A stretch of DNA of 35,000 nt from NCBI GenBank assembly GCA_016710765.1, contig JADJUJ010000025.1:1-35000 (forward strand). The letters are read 5' to 3'. Within the stretch, counting starts at the first letter, position 1; each line of letters begins with the position of its first letter. Under the pieces are notes generated by a model that ran no database searches, had not been told where the DNA came from, and saw nothing but the letters and a program-made list of their open reading frames with translations. Of this stretch, positions 1 through 7,751 are shown piece by piece. Source of the DNA: Lewinellaceae bacterium. GTDB taxonomy: Bacteria; Bacteroidota; Bacteroidia; Chitinophagales; Saprospiraceae. The position numbers and the translations under genes were made by a program.

Positions 1-853
1 AGCGTTGGCTGGGTCAAACTTGAATTGTTGCGTCGCGTATCCGGCCTTAGAAAATCGGTATTTTGACCTGCGAAGGTGGCTTTTGGCAAAACATTGTATG
101 AGCCAACGACAAGCGAATGGGCGAAGCCCACGAAAAACAGAAGGCGAGTTTTGTTTTGCGCCACCGGAGCAGGTAAAAATGCCGTAGATTTTCTGACAGC
201 CTTGCGGATTTTTGCTTCTTTTTGTTTTAAGACAAAGAAGAAGATCAAATAGTTTGGCTGTAGCGTCGGCTGTACGTAGGCCTTAAGGTAGGCTGTAGCG
301 TTGGCTGGGTCAAACTTGGAATTGTTGTGTCGCGTATCCGGCCTTAGAAAATCAGGTATTTTGACCTGCGAAGGTGGCTTTGGCAAAACATTGTATAGGC
401 CAGCGACAAGCGAATGGCGAAGCCCACGAAAACAGAAGGCGAGTTTTTGTTTTGCGGCACCGGAGCGAGTAAAAATGCCGTAGATTTTTCGACAGCCTTG
501 AATTTTTTGCTTCTTTTTGTTTTAAGACAAAAAGAAGAAGATCAAATAGTTTGGCTGTAGCGTTGGCTGTAAAGTAGGCCTTAAGGTAGGTTGTAGCGTT
601 GGCTGGGTCAAACTTGGAATTGTTGCGTCGCGTATCCGGCCTTAGAAAAATCAGGTATTTTGACCTGCGAAGGTGGCTTTTGGCAAAACATTGTATGAGC
701 CAACGACAAGCGAATGGCGAAGCCCACGAAAAACAGAAGGCGAGTTTTTGTTTGCGGCACCGGAGCGGGAAAAATGCCGTAGATTTTCGACAGCCTTGAA
801 TTTTTGCTTCTTTTGTTTAAGACAAAAAGAAGAAGATCAAAATGGTTGGCTGT
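1..853. repeat. Tandem ~297-bp repeat, about three copies
   Basis: The phrase AGCGTTGGCTGGGTCAAACT recurs at 1, 297 and 595, giving units of 296 and 298 bp; the third unit decays near 853. The first unit starts at the window edge, so the array may extend to the left. Copies are nearly identical but differ by single-base insertions and deletions, often in homopolymers, so no reading frame is conserved across them on either strand; I treat the block as non-coding. Each unit ends with an A/T-rich inverted repeat, perfect over 11 bp in copy 2 (510-520 with 527-537) and weaker in copies 1 (215-240) and 3 (807-832). The joints between units are built from 12-bp steps such as GGCTGTAGCGTT and GGCTGTAAAGTA, the same period as the array that follows. 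Confidence 0.9.
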
Positions 854-940
854 GGTGGGCTGTATGGTGGGCTGTATGGTGGCGTGGTGGGCTGTATGGT
901 GGGCTGTATGGTGGGCTGTAAGGTAGGCTGTATGGTGGGA
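854..940. repeat. 12-bp tandem array (GGCTGTATGGTG)
   Basis: About seven units of GGCTGTATGGTG and close variants follow directly on the 297-bp repeats. One unit near 880-890 is interrupted. The array ends about 110 bp before the start of the beta-propeller gene. It shares its 12-bp period and G-rich unit with arrays at 3881, 12724 and 13129. The remaining 941-1051 holds no gene; a weak GATATTTG (1017-1024) could be a -7 element for the downstream gene. Confidence 0.85.
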
Positions 941-1051
941 GATGGATGTTGGGTATTCATTTTTGTCTCGAATTTGCGGAACCGAAGAGGGTCACGCTGA
1001 AATCAAAAATTAAGCGGATATTTGGGCCATACTGCTTAAAACAAGACTTCT

Positions 1052-3565
1052 ATGCGCTTTTTCTACCTGATACTCCTTTTTTTACTCACCAACCCGCTGT
1101 TCGCACAGGAAGACTCCGAATCGGCTCTGAATTTTACCGGAACCAACTACGACTCTATTTGCGCCCGGCTCGACGCTTATTTTGCCAACGACTACGATGC
1201 CTCAGAAACAGACTGCTGGGACAATGAATACGTCAAGTACCAGCGCTGGAAATGGACATGGCGCGATCGCGTCAACCCCGATGGCTCCTTTCCCGACCTG
1301 AAAATGCAGTGGCTGGAAAAAGAACAACACGAAGCCGCCCGCTCCCGCGGATCGCAGCCGCAGTGGACCAACGTCGGGCCGTTCCAGAATACCGGCGGAG
1401 GATACTGGGGCATGGGCCGTACCATTACCGTGGCTTTCGACCCCTTCGACCCCCTCCTGTTTTATGTGGGCACGCCCGATGGCGGCATCTGGAAAACAGA
1501 AAATGGTGGGGAGTACTGGTCGCCCATTGGCGACGACCTGCCCTACCTGCCCGTAGGCTCCATTCTCGTCGACTACGAAAACCCGCAAACCCTTTACATT
1601 TCCCTGGGTGATAAAATTGGCTGGTGGCAATACAACATGGGCGTGTACAAATCTACCGACGGTGGCGAAACCTGGGTACCCACCGGGCTCAGTTGGCAGC
1701 TGGCTGATTTTAAAGTGATTTATGCCCTGGAAATGAGCCCGACCGACCCCCAAACGCTCGTGGCCGCTACCAACAGTGGCATCATGCGTACGACGGATGG
1801 CGGCGCTACCTGGACCCAGCTGCGCACTGGCGAGTACACCGACGTGAAATTCCGGCCTTACGACGGCTCCACCCTTTACGCGGCCAAGTACGATTACTGG
1901 GGGCAAAGCGACGTGTTCAAATCTGCCGACGGCGGCGATACCTGGACAAAAATTACCAGCGAACCCAATACCCATAACGACATCCGCCTTGCCACTACCA
2001 TCGCCAATCCCGATTACCTGGGCATCCGCTATTCCGAGGGCAAGAAATTCTTTCTGTCGAAAAATGCCGGCGACAGCATCACCTACCAATCGGTAATGAT
2101 TGAGGATTTTCAGTTCAATTTTTCCCAAACCAATCCCGATGTGGTGTACTGCGGCAATCTGGTGGTAAATCGCTCTACCGATGGCGGGCTTACCTGGACG
2201 CCCATTACGCACTGGTACAATGATGGCGTGCATCCGGAAGTGCATGCCGACCTCCATCAAATTACCTATTACCCGCATTTCCCGGAAACCATGTTTTTCT
2301 GCAACGACGGTGGGGTGTACACCTTTCACGAACCCACCGAAACCTGGAGCGATTACTCCAACGGCTTGGGGATTGCCCAGTTCTACCGCATTGCCGTGTC
2401 GGAAGCAGGTGACCTGAAAATTGCAGCTGGCTCGCAGGACAATGGTGGCTGGCTCCGCATGCCCTTCGGCAACTGGAAACACACCAACGGTGGCGATGCC
2501 ATGTGCCAGATTATCGACCCCACCAACAACAACGTGCTGTACACCGAGTACTACGGTGGCAACGCGATTTACCGCTCCGACAACAACTTTGTTACCAACG
2601 TCACCATTTCCGACAACCTGCCCGATGACCCCGAGGGCGACTGGGTAACGCCGTTTATCCTCAACCCAAAAAACAACAATACCTTACTTATTGGGTTCCA
2701 CGACGTGTACCGTTCCTTCAACCGTGGCGACAGTTTTCACAAAATCAGTGAAAACCTGACGGGCGGCGTCAACAATAATCTGCGCGACATTGTCATGTCG
2801 CCTTCCGATACCAATGTCATTGTGGCCAGCTGGGGCAGCAAGTTTTACCGGACCTTCGACGGGGGACAAAACTGGCTTTCTTCCAACGGTCCCGACCCCG
2901 CCAACGACATCACCCGGATTGCCATGCATCCCACCGATCCCTCCCGCATGTGGGTCAGCAAGAGTGGCTATACCGCGGGCAAAAAAGTGTACCGCTCAGC
3001 ATACATTGGCAACAACTTGGTGTGGCAAAATATGTCGGACGGCTTGCCCAATGCCCCTGTAAACTGCGTGCTTTACGATGCCACCACCAATTTCCTGTTT
3101 GCCGGCACCGATGTGGGCGTATACTACACCGATGTGGATGCGGTAGACTGGCAGCCCTTCGGCGAGGGCATGCCCAACGTGTGGGTGCTCGACCTGAAAA
3201 TCCGCGCGGCTACCCGCCTGCTCTACGCAGGCACGCACGGCCGCGGGGTGTACTCCGCGAACCTGAATCAGTTGCCCACGGCTGCGCCGGAAATAACCAT
3301 CAATACCGATGGTGTGCGTATTTACCCCAACCCGGCCGGCAAGGCCTTGTTTTTTGAGGGAAGCCAGGATGGGCCTCAGGACCTTGTGCTCCGCTTATTC
3401 GATGCCAATGGCAAAATGCTGCGCATGCAGTCGGCCAAAAATGCCAACCTCAACCAGCTCCGTTTCGACCTCAACGGCATTGCCCCGGGGCTGTATTTTC
3501 TGCAGGCCAGGAATAGAGCAGGGGAGACGGTGTTTTCTGGGAAGGTGTTGAAAGAAGGGGATTAA
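1052..3565 (+). CDS. Secreted BNR/sortilin-type beta-propeller protein with T9SS sorting domain
   Basis: This is an 837-aa exported protein of unknown substrate. Residues 1-19 form a clear signal peptide ending in FAQ. Much of the rest carries Asp-box/BNR-type repeats (STDGGETW, TTDGGATW, SADGGDTW, STDGGLTW, TFDGGQNW), which fold as the blades of a sortilin/VPS10-like or glycosidase-like beta-propeller. From about residue 755 (VRIYPNPAGKALFF to the end) it has the usual T9SS type A C-terminal sorting domain, so the mature protein is probably carried across the outer membrane and anchored or released there. I see no catalytic glycosidase residues, so enzyme activity is not claimed. A strong terminator follows, and the gene appears monocistronic. 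Confidence 0.88.
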   Translation: MRFFYLILLFLLTNPLFAQEDSESALNFTGTNYDSICARLDAYFANDYDASETDCWDNEYVKYQRWKWTWRDRVNPDGSFPDLKMQWLEKEQHEAARSRGSQPQWTNVGPFQNTGGGYWGMGRTITVAFDPFDPLLFYVGTPDGGIWKTENGGEYWSPIGDDLPYLPVGSILVDYENPQTLYISLGDKIGWWQYNMGVYKSTDGGETWVPTGLSWQLADFKVIYALEMSPTDPQTLVAATNSGIMRTTDGGATWTQLRTGEYTDVKFRPYDGSTLYAAKYDYWGQSDVFKSADGGDTWTKITSEPNTHNDIRLATTIANPDYLGIRYSEGKKFFLSKNAGDSITYQSVMIEDFQFNFSQTNPDVVYCGNLVVNRSTDGGLTWTPITHWYNDGVHPEVHADLHQITYYPHFPETMFFCNDGGVYTFHEPTETWSDYSNGLGIAQFYRIAVSEAGDLKIAAGSQDNGGWLRMPFGNWKHTNGGDAMCQIIDPTNNNVLYTEYYGGNAIYRSDNNFVTNVTISDNLPDDPEGDWVTPFILNPKNNNTLLIGFHDVYRSFNRGDSFHKISENLTGGVNNNLRDIVMSPSDTNVIVASWGSKFYRTFDGGQNWLSSNGPDPANDITRIAMHPTDPSRMWVSKSGYTAGKKVYRSAYIGNNLVWQNMSDGLPNAPVNCVLYDATTNFLFAGTDVGVYYTDVDAVDWQPFGEGMPNVWVLDLKIRAATRLLYAGTHGRGVYSANLNQLPTAAPEITINTDGVRIYPNPAGKALFFEGSQDGPQDLVLRLFDANGKMLRMQSAKNANLNQLRFDLNGIAPGLYFLQARNRAGETVFSGKVLKEGD

Positions 3566-3586
3566 GCACGCTTTTTTATGATAAAG

Positions 3587-3622
3587 CGGCCGGGTTCCAT
3601 AGGAGGGGCCTGGCCGTTTTTT
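3587..3622 (+). terminator. Rho-independent terminator of the beta-propeller gene
   Basis: A 12-bp stem, with three G-T wobbles, pairs 3587-3598 with 3605-3616 around a 6-nt loop and is followed at once by six T residues (3617-3622). It lies 21 bp after the stop codon. Confidence 0.85.
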
Positions 3623-3697
3623 GTGGTGAATATTTCAATGAAAGCGGGCCCTTATTTTTAACTATTTTTCAATTAATTGTGTCCTGATACGAAACAC

Positions 3698-3732
3698 AAA
3701 AAAAAATACCGGCACCTCTTCAGGCGCCGGTA
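3698..3732 (-). terminator. Terminator of the tRNA-Gly gene
   Basis: On the minus strand an 11-bp stem (3722-3732 with 3707-3717, one G-T pair) closes a GAAG tetraloop and is followed by nine T residues (3706-3698). It lies 26 bp past the tRNA 3' end. Confidence 0.88.
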
Positions 3733-3758
3733 CAATTTCTAATTTCACACTTCATCTA

Positions 3759-3834
3759 TGGAGCGGAATACGAGACTCGAACTCGCGACTTTCAGCTTGG
3801 GAAGCTAACGCTCTACCAACTGAGCTAATTCCGC
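3759..3834 (-). tRNA. tRNA-Gly (anticodon CCC)
   Basis: The minus strand gives a complete 76-nt cloverleaf. The acceptor stem pairs GCGGAAT with ATTCCGC, the D arm is GCTC-loop-GAGC, the anticodon arm is TTAGC-TTCCCAA-GCTGA, and the T arm is GCGAG-TTCGAGT-CTCGT. The anticodon loop TTCCCAA reads CCC, which decodes GGG glycine codons. The 3' CCA is encoded in the DNA (3759-3761). The gene stands alone between its own promoter and terminator. Confidence 0.96.
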
Positions 3835-3843
3835 TTGTGGTAG

Positions 3844-3874
3844 CAAATGTATGAAAGAATTGCTTAGCAAACAA
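3844..3874 (-). promoter_or_regulatory. Promoter of tRNA-Gly
   Basis: On the minus strand a perfect Bacteroidota -7 box TACATTTG (complement of 3844-3851) lies exactly 20 bp downstream of a -33 TTG (3872-3874). The predicted transcript starts a few bases before the mature tRNA 5' end at 3834. Confidence 0.75.
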
Positions 3875-3880
3875 GAGGGG

Positions 3881-4000
3881 TAGGGTTGGGCTTAGAGTAG
3901 AACTTAGAGTAGGGCTTAGAGTAGGCGGTAGCATAGGTGCCCTATCCTAAATCCTACACTAAACCAACCCTAAGCCCTATGCTACCGCCTACTCTAAATC
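3881..4000. repeat. 12-bp array with a 22-bp inverted duplication
   Basis: Three units of GGCTTAGAGTAG type (3889-3924) lead into a perfect 22-bp inverted repeat, 3916-3937 against 3976-3997, with a 38-bp spacer that is itself made of CTAAACC/CCTAAGC-like steps. The unit is the reverse complement of the one in the array at 13129-13244. The array lies just upstream of the tRNA promoter and about 120 bp before the small ORF at 4122. The rest of 4001-4121 holds no gene. Confidence 0.85.
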
Positions 4001-4121
4001 CCCTCCCCACTGAATTGGCACAACATTTGCCTACCCTATATCAAGTATTTAATCTCATAATCTAACGACGAGGACTGGGGCTTTCCCATGGGTGTCTGTC
4101 CTTCGGTGAATTACAATCCAC

Positions 4122-4430
4122 ATGTACCAGTACGAATCCATTCATCAGGCAGAGAATGCCGTAATTGAACAAGGTGTAAACCTGCTCCCCAATTCCCCGA
4201 ACCCCTTCGTTGAAATGACCCTCCTGTGGTTCTGGCTCCCTGAAGCCACCGAGGTTAGTCTTCGCATCATGGATTCGCATGGCCGTGTAGTGCATTCCCG
4301 CAAAGGCCAGTTTGGCAAAGGCGAAAACCACATCGTATTGCAGCGTGCCGACATCCGCGAACCGGGTATTTACCTCTACCGCATCGAAACGCCACTGGGT
4401 ACCGACAGCCGCAGGCTGGTGATGTACTAA
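4122..4430 (+). CDS. Small stand-alone T9SS sorting-domain-like protein
   Basis: This 102-aa ORF resembles a T9SS type A C-terminal domain by itself. PNSPNPF at residues 24-30 is followed by beta-strand segments (VSLRIMDSHGRVV), then GIYLYRIETPLGTDSRRLVMY at the end. That is the layout of a sorting domain or FlgD-like Ig fold. There is no signal peptide, so as written it should not reach the periplasm. It is either the 3' remnant of a larger gene whose front has been lost, possibly through the repeat array just upstream, or a small cytoplasmic protein. Only a weak AACATTTG (4022-4029) was seen as a possible -7 box. The ORF reads cleanly and its codon use looks coding, but expression is unproven. 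Confidence 0.6.
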   Translation: MYQYESIHQAENAVIEQGVNLLPNSPNPFVEMTLLWFWLPEATEVSLRIMDSHGRVVHSRKGQFGKGENHIVLQRADIREPGIYLYRIETPLGTDSRRLVMY

Positions 4431-4903
4431 TCGGGGCTTGAAACGTCTTCGGGTTTAACATTTTGGCGACTGGCCGGCCAATTTTATTCTGCTCGTAGTT
4501 GTTTTTTAGACACGTATTACCCGTATACGAATCGAAAAATGCCTTGATCAAAATAAAATTAGCCAACCTAGGCATCCAAATGTTATACCCGTACACGTTC
4601 TTGCTCTTTTAGGTATTGGTCTTTGGCCGGTACCGGGAGGCTGGGCACGTTTTTCCTATACCATTTACTATTGCTTTGCATTTTTGCATGGCATGACTGG
4701 CCACCCGACGACGGAAGATCACGCGTTAAAGACCTGTGCCTTGTAGTGCCAAAGCCCCTTGGCTGGTGCTGGATTGCCCATTTCGGGCCCCTTGAATGGT
4801 GCGTTTCCAAATTATGTTCTGTTCGGGCGCTTCAAATCGACGAGATTCCTCATTTTTTTCTGAAAAATTCTTTTCCAAGTTTTTTTTAGCCAAGAGTACG
4901 ATG
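4431..4903. other. Gene-free stretch upstream of the ATP synthase operon
   Basis: About 470 bp lie between the small ORF and the atpB promoter. ORFs here are short, lack ATG starts or recognisable motifs, and overlap on both strands. No RNA gene structure was recognised. Many ATP synthase operons begin with a small AtpI/AtpZ membrane protein; I do not find one here. Confidence 0.5.
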
Positions 4904-4911
4904 TACTTTTG
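4881..4911 (+). promoter_or_regulatory. Promoter of the ATP synthase operon
   Basis: A perfect TACTTTTG -7 box (4904-4911) has a T-rich -33 region 20 bp upstream (4881-4887). It predicts a transcript start near 4918, about 30 nt before the chosen atpB ATG at 4949. It also argues against the earlier in-frame ATG at 4796. Confidence 0.65.
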
Positions 4912-4948
4912 CAGCCGATTTGAAAAAGCTTTTTCTAACGAGGATCGA

Positions 4949-6268
4949 ATGGCATTTCGCAAACTTTGGATAATATTGATTTTGAGCAGCTTGTGCACCT
5001 GGGTTTCTGCCCAGCACGAAGCCGCTGCTCCGCAGCCTGACGCTACTGAAGCCCACGCTGAACACGCAACCGAGGCACACGAGGCCGGAGAGGCTGGCAG
5101 TCACGCGCAACACGAAGCCGACGGCCCCTGCGGCCGCTCTGTACACGTAGAGGAGGAGTTCAATGCCGGCGACAACGCCGTGCACCACATCACCGACGCC
5201 AATGCCATCCACATTGTAGGTGATTTGTACTTCAACCTGCCCTGTATTCTCTACGCTCCCAAGCACGGGTTTAAGTTCACTACCACGGCGGCCTTCGAAG
5301 CAAAGCACCATGGCATCGGTGAAGTAGCGCAAGACCGTTATGTACTCATTCACGGCAACGTAATGCGGGCTACCGACGAATCTGGTTTCCCCATGGGTAC
5401 GGTAACTGTTGACGACTACACTACCCGCGATTCCATCGTGAACGGCAAAGACAAAACGCTGTACTATGCTGTTGTTGGTGGCCAGTGCTACCCACTGGAG
5501 AGCAAAACTACCTGGGATGGCGGCATCATGGGTGGCGGTATCACCAGTTACTACGACTTTTCCATTACCCGCAACGTGTTTACCATGTTGTTTACGGGTT
5601 TGTTGCTCTTCTTCCTTTTCCGCGCTGCAGCTGTAGCCGCCACCAGGAACACTGGTCAGGCGCCCCGTGGTTTGCAGAACTTCCTGGAGCCCTTCGTAAC
5701 CTTTATCCGCGACGAAGTGGCCAAACCAAGTATCGGACCCAAGTACGAAAAATACATGCCGTACCTGTTGTCGGCATTCTTCTTTATCCTCGGCCTCAAC
5801 CTTATTGGTCAGGTGCCATTTTTCCCTGGCAGCGGCAACGTGACGGGCAACATCTCTGTAACGTTTACCCTGGCCATCCTTACCTTTTTGATTTCTACGT
5901 TCAGTGCCAAGCGCCATTTCTGGGAGCACACCCTGTGGATGCCCGGCGTACCAGCCCTGCTCAAGATATTCATCCTGACGCCTATTGAGGTGCTGGGTAT
6001 TTTCCTCAAGCCTTTTACCCTGCTGCTTCGTTTGTTCGCGAACATTACAGCCGGGCATATTGTGGTGTTGAGTTTTGTGAGTTTGATTTTCATCTTTGGC
6101 AATGCAGGCCAAAGCGTTGGCGGCTCTGTTGCCGGTGCTGCCTCCATTCCACTGACCTTGTTTATGATGACCCTCGAGTTGCTGGTGGCGTTTCTGCAGG
6201 CATTCATTTTCGTGATGCTTTCGGCAACGTACATTGGTTCAGCCATTGAGGAACCCCATCACCATTGA
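4949..6268 (+). CDS. atpB: ATP synthase F0 subunit a
   Basis: This is the membrane subunit that forms the proton half-channels next to the c-ring. The protein is 439 aa from the ATG at 4949, chosen because a signal peptide (MAFRKLW to VSAQ) follows it and the promoter lies downstream of the alternative ATG at 4796. Residues 22 to about 205 form a long extracytoplasmic extension rich in His, Glu and Ala, before the first predicted membrane helix (VFTMLFTGLLLFFLF). Several helices follow. The essential arginine is R361 in LLLRLFANITAGH. The protein ends in EEPHHH. A long N-terminal extension is common in Bacteroidota AtpB and unlike the short one of E. coli. First gene of the operon, 44 bp before atpE. 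Confidence 0.95.
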   Translation: MAFRKLWIILILSSLCTWVSAQHEAAAPQPDATEAHAEHATEAHEAGEAGSHAQHEADGPCGRSVHVEEEFNAGDNAVHHITDANAIHIVGDLYFNLPCILYAPKHGFKFTTTAAFEAKHHGIGEVAQDRYVLIHGNVMRATDESGFPMGTVTVDDYTTRDSIVNGKDKTLYYAVVGGQCYPLESKTTWDGGIMGGGITSYYDFSITRNVFTMLFTGLLLFFLFRAAAVAATRNTGQAPRGLQNFLEPFVTFIRDEVAKPSIGPKYEKYMPYLLSAFFFILGLNLIGQVPFFPGSGNVTGNISVTFTLAILTFLISTFSAKRHFWEHTLWMPGVPALLKIFILTPIEVLGIFLKPFTLLLRLFANITAGHIVVLSFVSLIFIFGNAGQSVGGSVAGAASIPLTLFMMTLELLVAFLQAFIFVMLSATYIGSAIEEPHHH

Positions 6269-6312
6269 TGGTAAACGCACATTAATTTTTGTCACTCTAA
6301 ATACTAATTATT

Positions 6313-6522
6313 ATGAGTTTTGCTGCATTAGGCGCTGGTCTTGCTGTTATTGGAGCCGGTATTGGTATCGGTCAAATTGGTGGAAAAGCAATGGATGCCA
6401 TTGCCCGTCAACCAGAAGCAGTAGGCGATATCCGTGCAAACATGATCCTTACTGCAGCCCTCGTTGAGGGTGCAGCACTGGTTTGTATGGTATTGGCTTT
6501 CTTCGTGAAGGCTGCAGGCTAG
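6313..6522 (+). CDS. atpE: ATP synthase F0 subunit c
   Basis: This is the 69-aa ring subunit with two membrane helices joined by the polar loop ARQPEA (31-36). The first helix is glycine-rich (GAGLAVIGAGIGIGQIGG), and the ion-binding carboxylate is E52 in ALVEGAAL. Q21 is present, but the residue after E52 is Gly, followed by Ala, with no Ser or Thr as seen in sodium-binding rings, so proton use is more likely; this is inference. The family length is usually 70-90 aa. A strong hairpin with a T run follows at 6531, before atpF. Confidence 0.96.
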   Translation: MSFAALGAGLAVIGAGIGIGQIGGKAMDAIARQPEAVGDIRANMILTAALVEGAALVCMVLAFFVKAAG

Positions 6523-6530
6523 AAAATGAA

Positions 6531-6577
6531 CCGGGTTACGGCGAAGCGGTTGGCGACGCTTTGACCCGGACTTTTTT
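6531..6577 (+). terminator. Intra-operon hairpin with T run between atpE and atpF
   Basis: CCGGGT (6531-6536) pairs with ACCCGG (6564-6569), an inner stem pairs CGAAGCG with CGCTTTG with one wobble, and six T residues follow (6572-6577). It starts 9 bp after the atpE stop codon and has the form of a Rho-independent terminator or attenuator. Partial termination here would give more atpE than downstream message, which would suit the need for many c subunits per complex. Confidence 0.65.
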
Positions 6578-6615
6578 CCAAAACCTTGTTTTAGAAGCGA
6601 TTATTTCTACTAAAT

Positions 6616-7128
6616 ATGATTTTTCTATCCGACTTCTCCGTCATAAAGCCTGAACCAGGCTTGATTTTTTGGACCACCCTCATTTTCCTCCTCTTCTGGT
6701 TTTTGATGAGCAAATTTGCTTTCAAACCCATTGCGAGTGCGTTGAAAAAGCGGGAAATGGACATTCAGGAAGCCCTCGACCAGGCCAAGCAGGCCCGTGA
6801 AGAAATGGCCAACCTGCACGCCGAAAACGAAAAACTACTCGCAGCAGCCCGCGAAGAGCGCGCCATGATGCTGAAAGAGGCCAAAGAAGCCGGCGAGAAG
6901 TTCAAAGCAGAAATGGCAGATAAAGCCAATACCGAATACAAGCGCAAGGTAGAAAGTGCCATTCAGGACATCGAAAACCAGAAGCAGGCCGCCTTGGTGG
7001 ATCTGAAGAACCAGGCTGGTCAGATGGCCATCGAAATTGCCGAAAAACTCCTGCAAAAGGACCTTGGCAACAATCCTGACCAGATCGCCTTTGCCAAAAG
7101 CATGGCCGATCAAATTAAATTAAACTAA
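6616..7128 (+). CDS. atpF: ATP synthase F0 subunit b
   Basis: This 170-aa peripheral-stalk subunit has one N-terminal membrane helix (about residues 14-31, GLIFWTTLIFLLFWFLMS). A long charged helix follows (KKREMDIQEALDQAKQAREEMANLHAENEK and onward) that would form the right-handed coiled coil linking F0 to F1. The conserved FKPI follows the membrane helix, as in other b subunits. The gene starts about 40 bp past the attenuator-like hairpin and ends 4 bp before atpH, so atpF and atpH are probably translationally coupled. Confidence 0.94.
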   Translation: MIFLSDFSVIKPEPGLIFWTTLIFLLFWFLMSKFAFKPIASALKKREMDIQEALDQAKQAREEMANLHAENEKLLAAAREERAMMLKEAKEAGEKFKAEMADKANTEYKRKVESAIQDIENQKQAALVDLKNQAGQMAIEIAEKLLQKDLGNNPDQIAFAKSMADQIKLN

Positions 7129-7132
7129 GCAT

Positions 7133-7693
7133 ATGTCTGTTACACGTATAGCAACCCGCTACGCAAAATCCCTTCTTGGGCTGGCGACCGAGCAAAACAT
7201 ACTCGAGGCGGTTTACAGCGATGTACAACAGCTACAGGCTGCGGTAGAAAACCGCGAATTGCTGCTGATGCTGAAAAGCCCGATCGTACACGCTGACAAG
7301 AAAAATGCGGTGATGGAAGGCTTGTTCAAGCAACGCGTGGATGCGCTCACAATGGCATACATTCGACTGCTGATCTTGAAAGGCCGGGAAATATTTCTTC
7401 CTGAAATTACCAGCGAGTTCATCGCCCAATACAAGGTGATGAAGCACATCACGGTGGTAAAAGTTACCAGCGCAGCACCGCTGTCGCCCGAGGTACTCAA
7501 CACTCTGGAGCAGAAACTGAAAGAAAGCTCCACTACGTTCGAGAACATCGAAATTGAAACCAGTATTGATCCCAAACTGATCGGCGGTTTTGTCATTCAG
7601 TTCGACGATAAGCGCTTTGATGCCAGTCTTTCCAACAAACTCAAGGAGTTGAAATCTGAGTTTAATAAGAATTTCTACATCAAGCAATTTTAA
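7133..7693 (+). CDS. atpH: ATP synthase F1 subunit delta
   Basis: This 186-aa subunit joins the b stalk to the top of the alpha3-beta3 head. The N-terminal half (VTRIATRYAKSLLGLATEQN) matches the helical OSCP/delta domain. The C-terminal segment with ETSIDPKLIGGFVIQFDDKRFDASLSNKLKEL is the most conserved part of the family. Length is typical. It begins 4 bp after atpF and precedes atpA by 58 bp. Confidence 0.94.
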   Translation: MSVTRIATRYAKSLLGLATEQNILEAVYSDVQQLQAAVENRELLLMLKSPIVHADKKNAVMEGLFKQRVDALTMAYIRLLILKGREIFLPEITSEFIAQYKVMKHITVVKVTSAAPLSPEVLNTLEQKLKESSTTFENIEIETSIDPKLIGGFVIQFDDKRFDASLSNKLKELKSEFNKNFYIKQF

Positions 7694-7751
7694 ATACGGC
7701 CCCAAGCCAACGTTCACACTACCAATCTCAAATTTTTAAATAGCAGTAATC

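Noticed and set aside
5..921. Short ORFs of 60-82 codons in the 297-bp repeats
   Set aside because: Single-base indels between copies break each frame, so no conserved protein is encoded.
1202..2482. A 426-codon open frame antisense to the beta-propeller gene
   Set aside because: The plus-strand protein has a signal peptide, BNR repeats and a sorting domain; the minus frame has none.
4623..4889. A possible small membrane protein before atpB, as an AtpI/AtpZ candidate
   Set aside because: It needs a non-ATG start, lacks the two-helix AtpZ pattern, and extends up to the atpB promoter.
4886..6112. A 408-codon open frame antisense to atpB
   Set aside because: The sense strand is an unmistakable ATP synthase subunit a; the antisense product has no family features.
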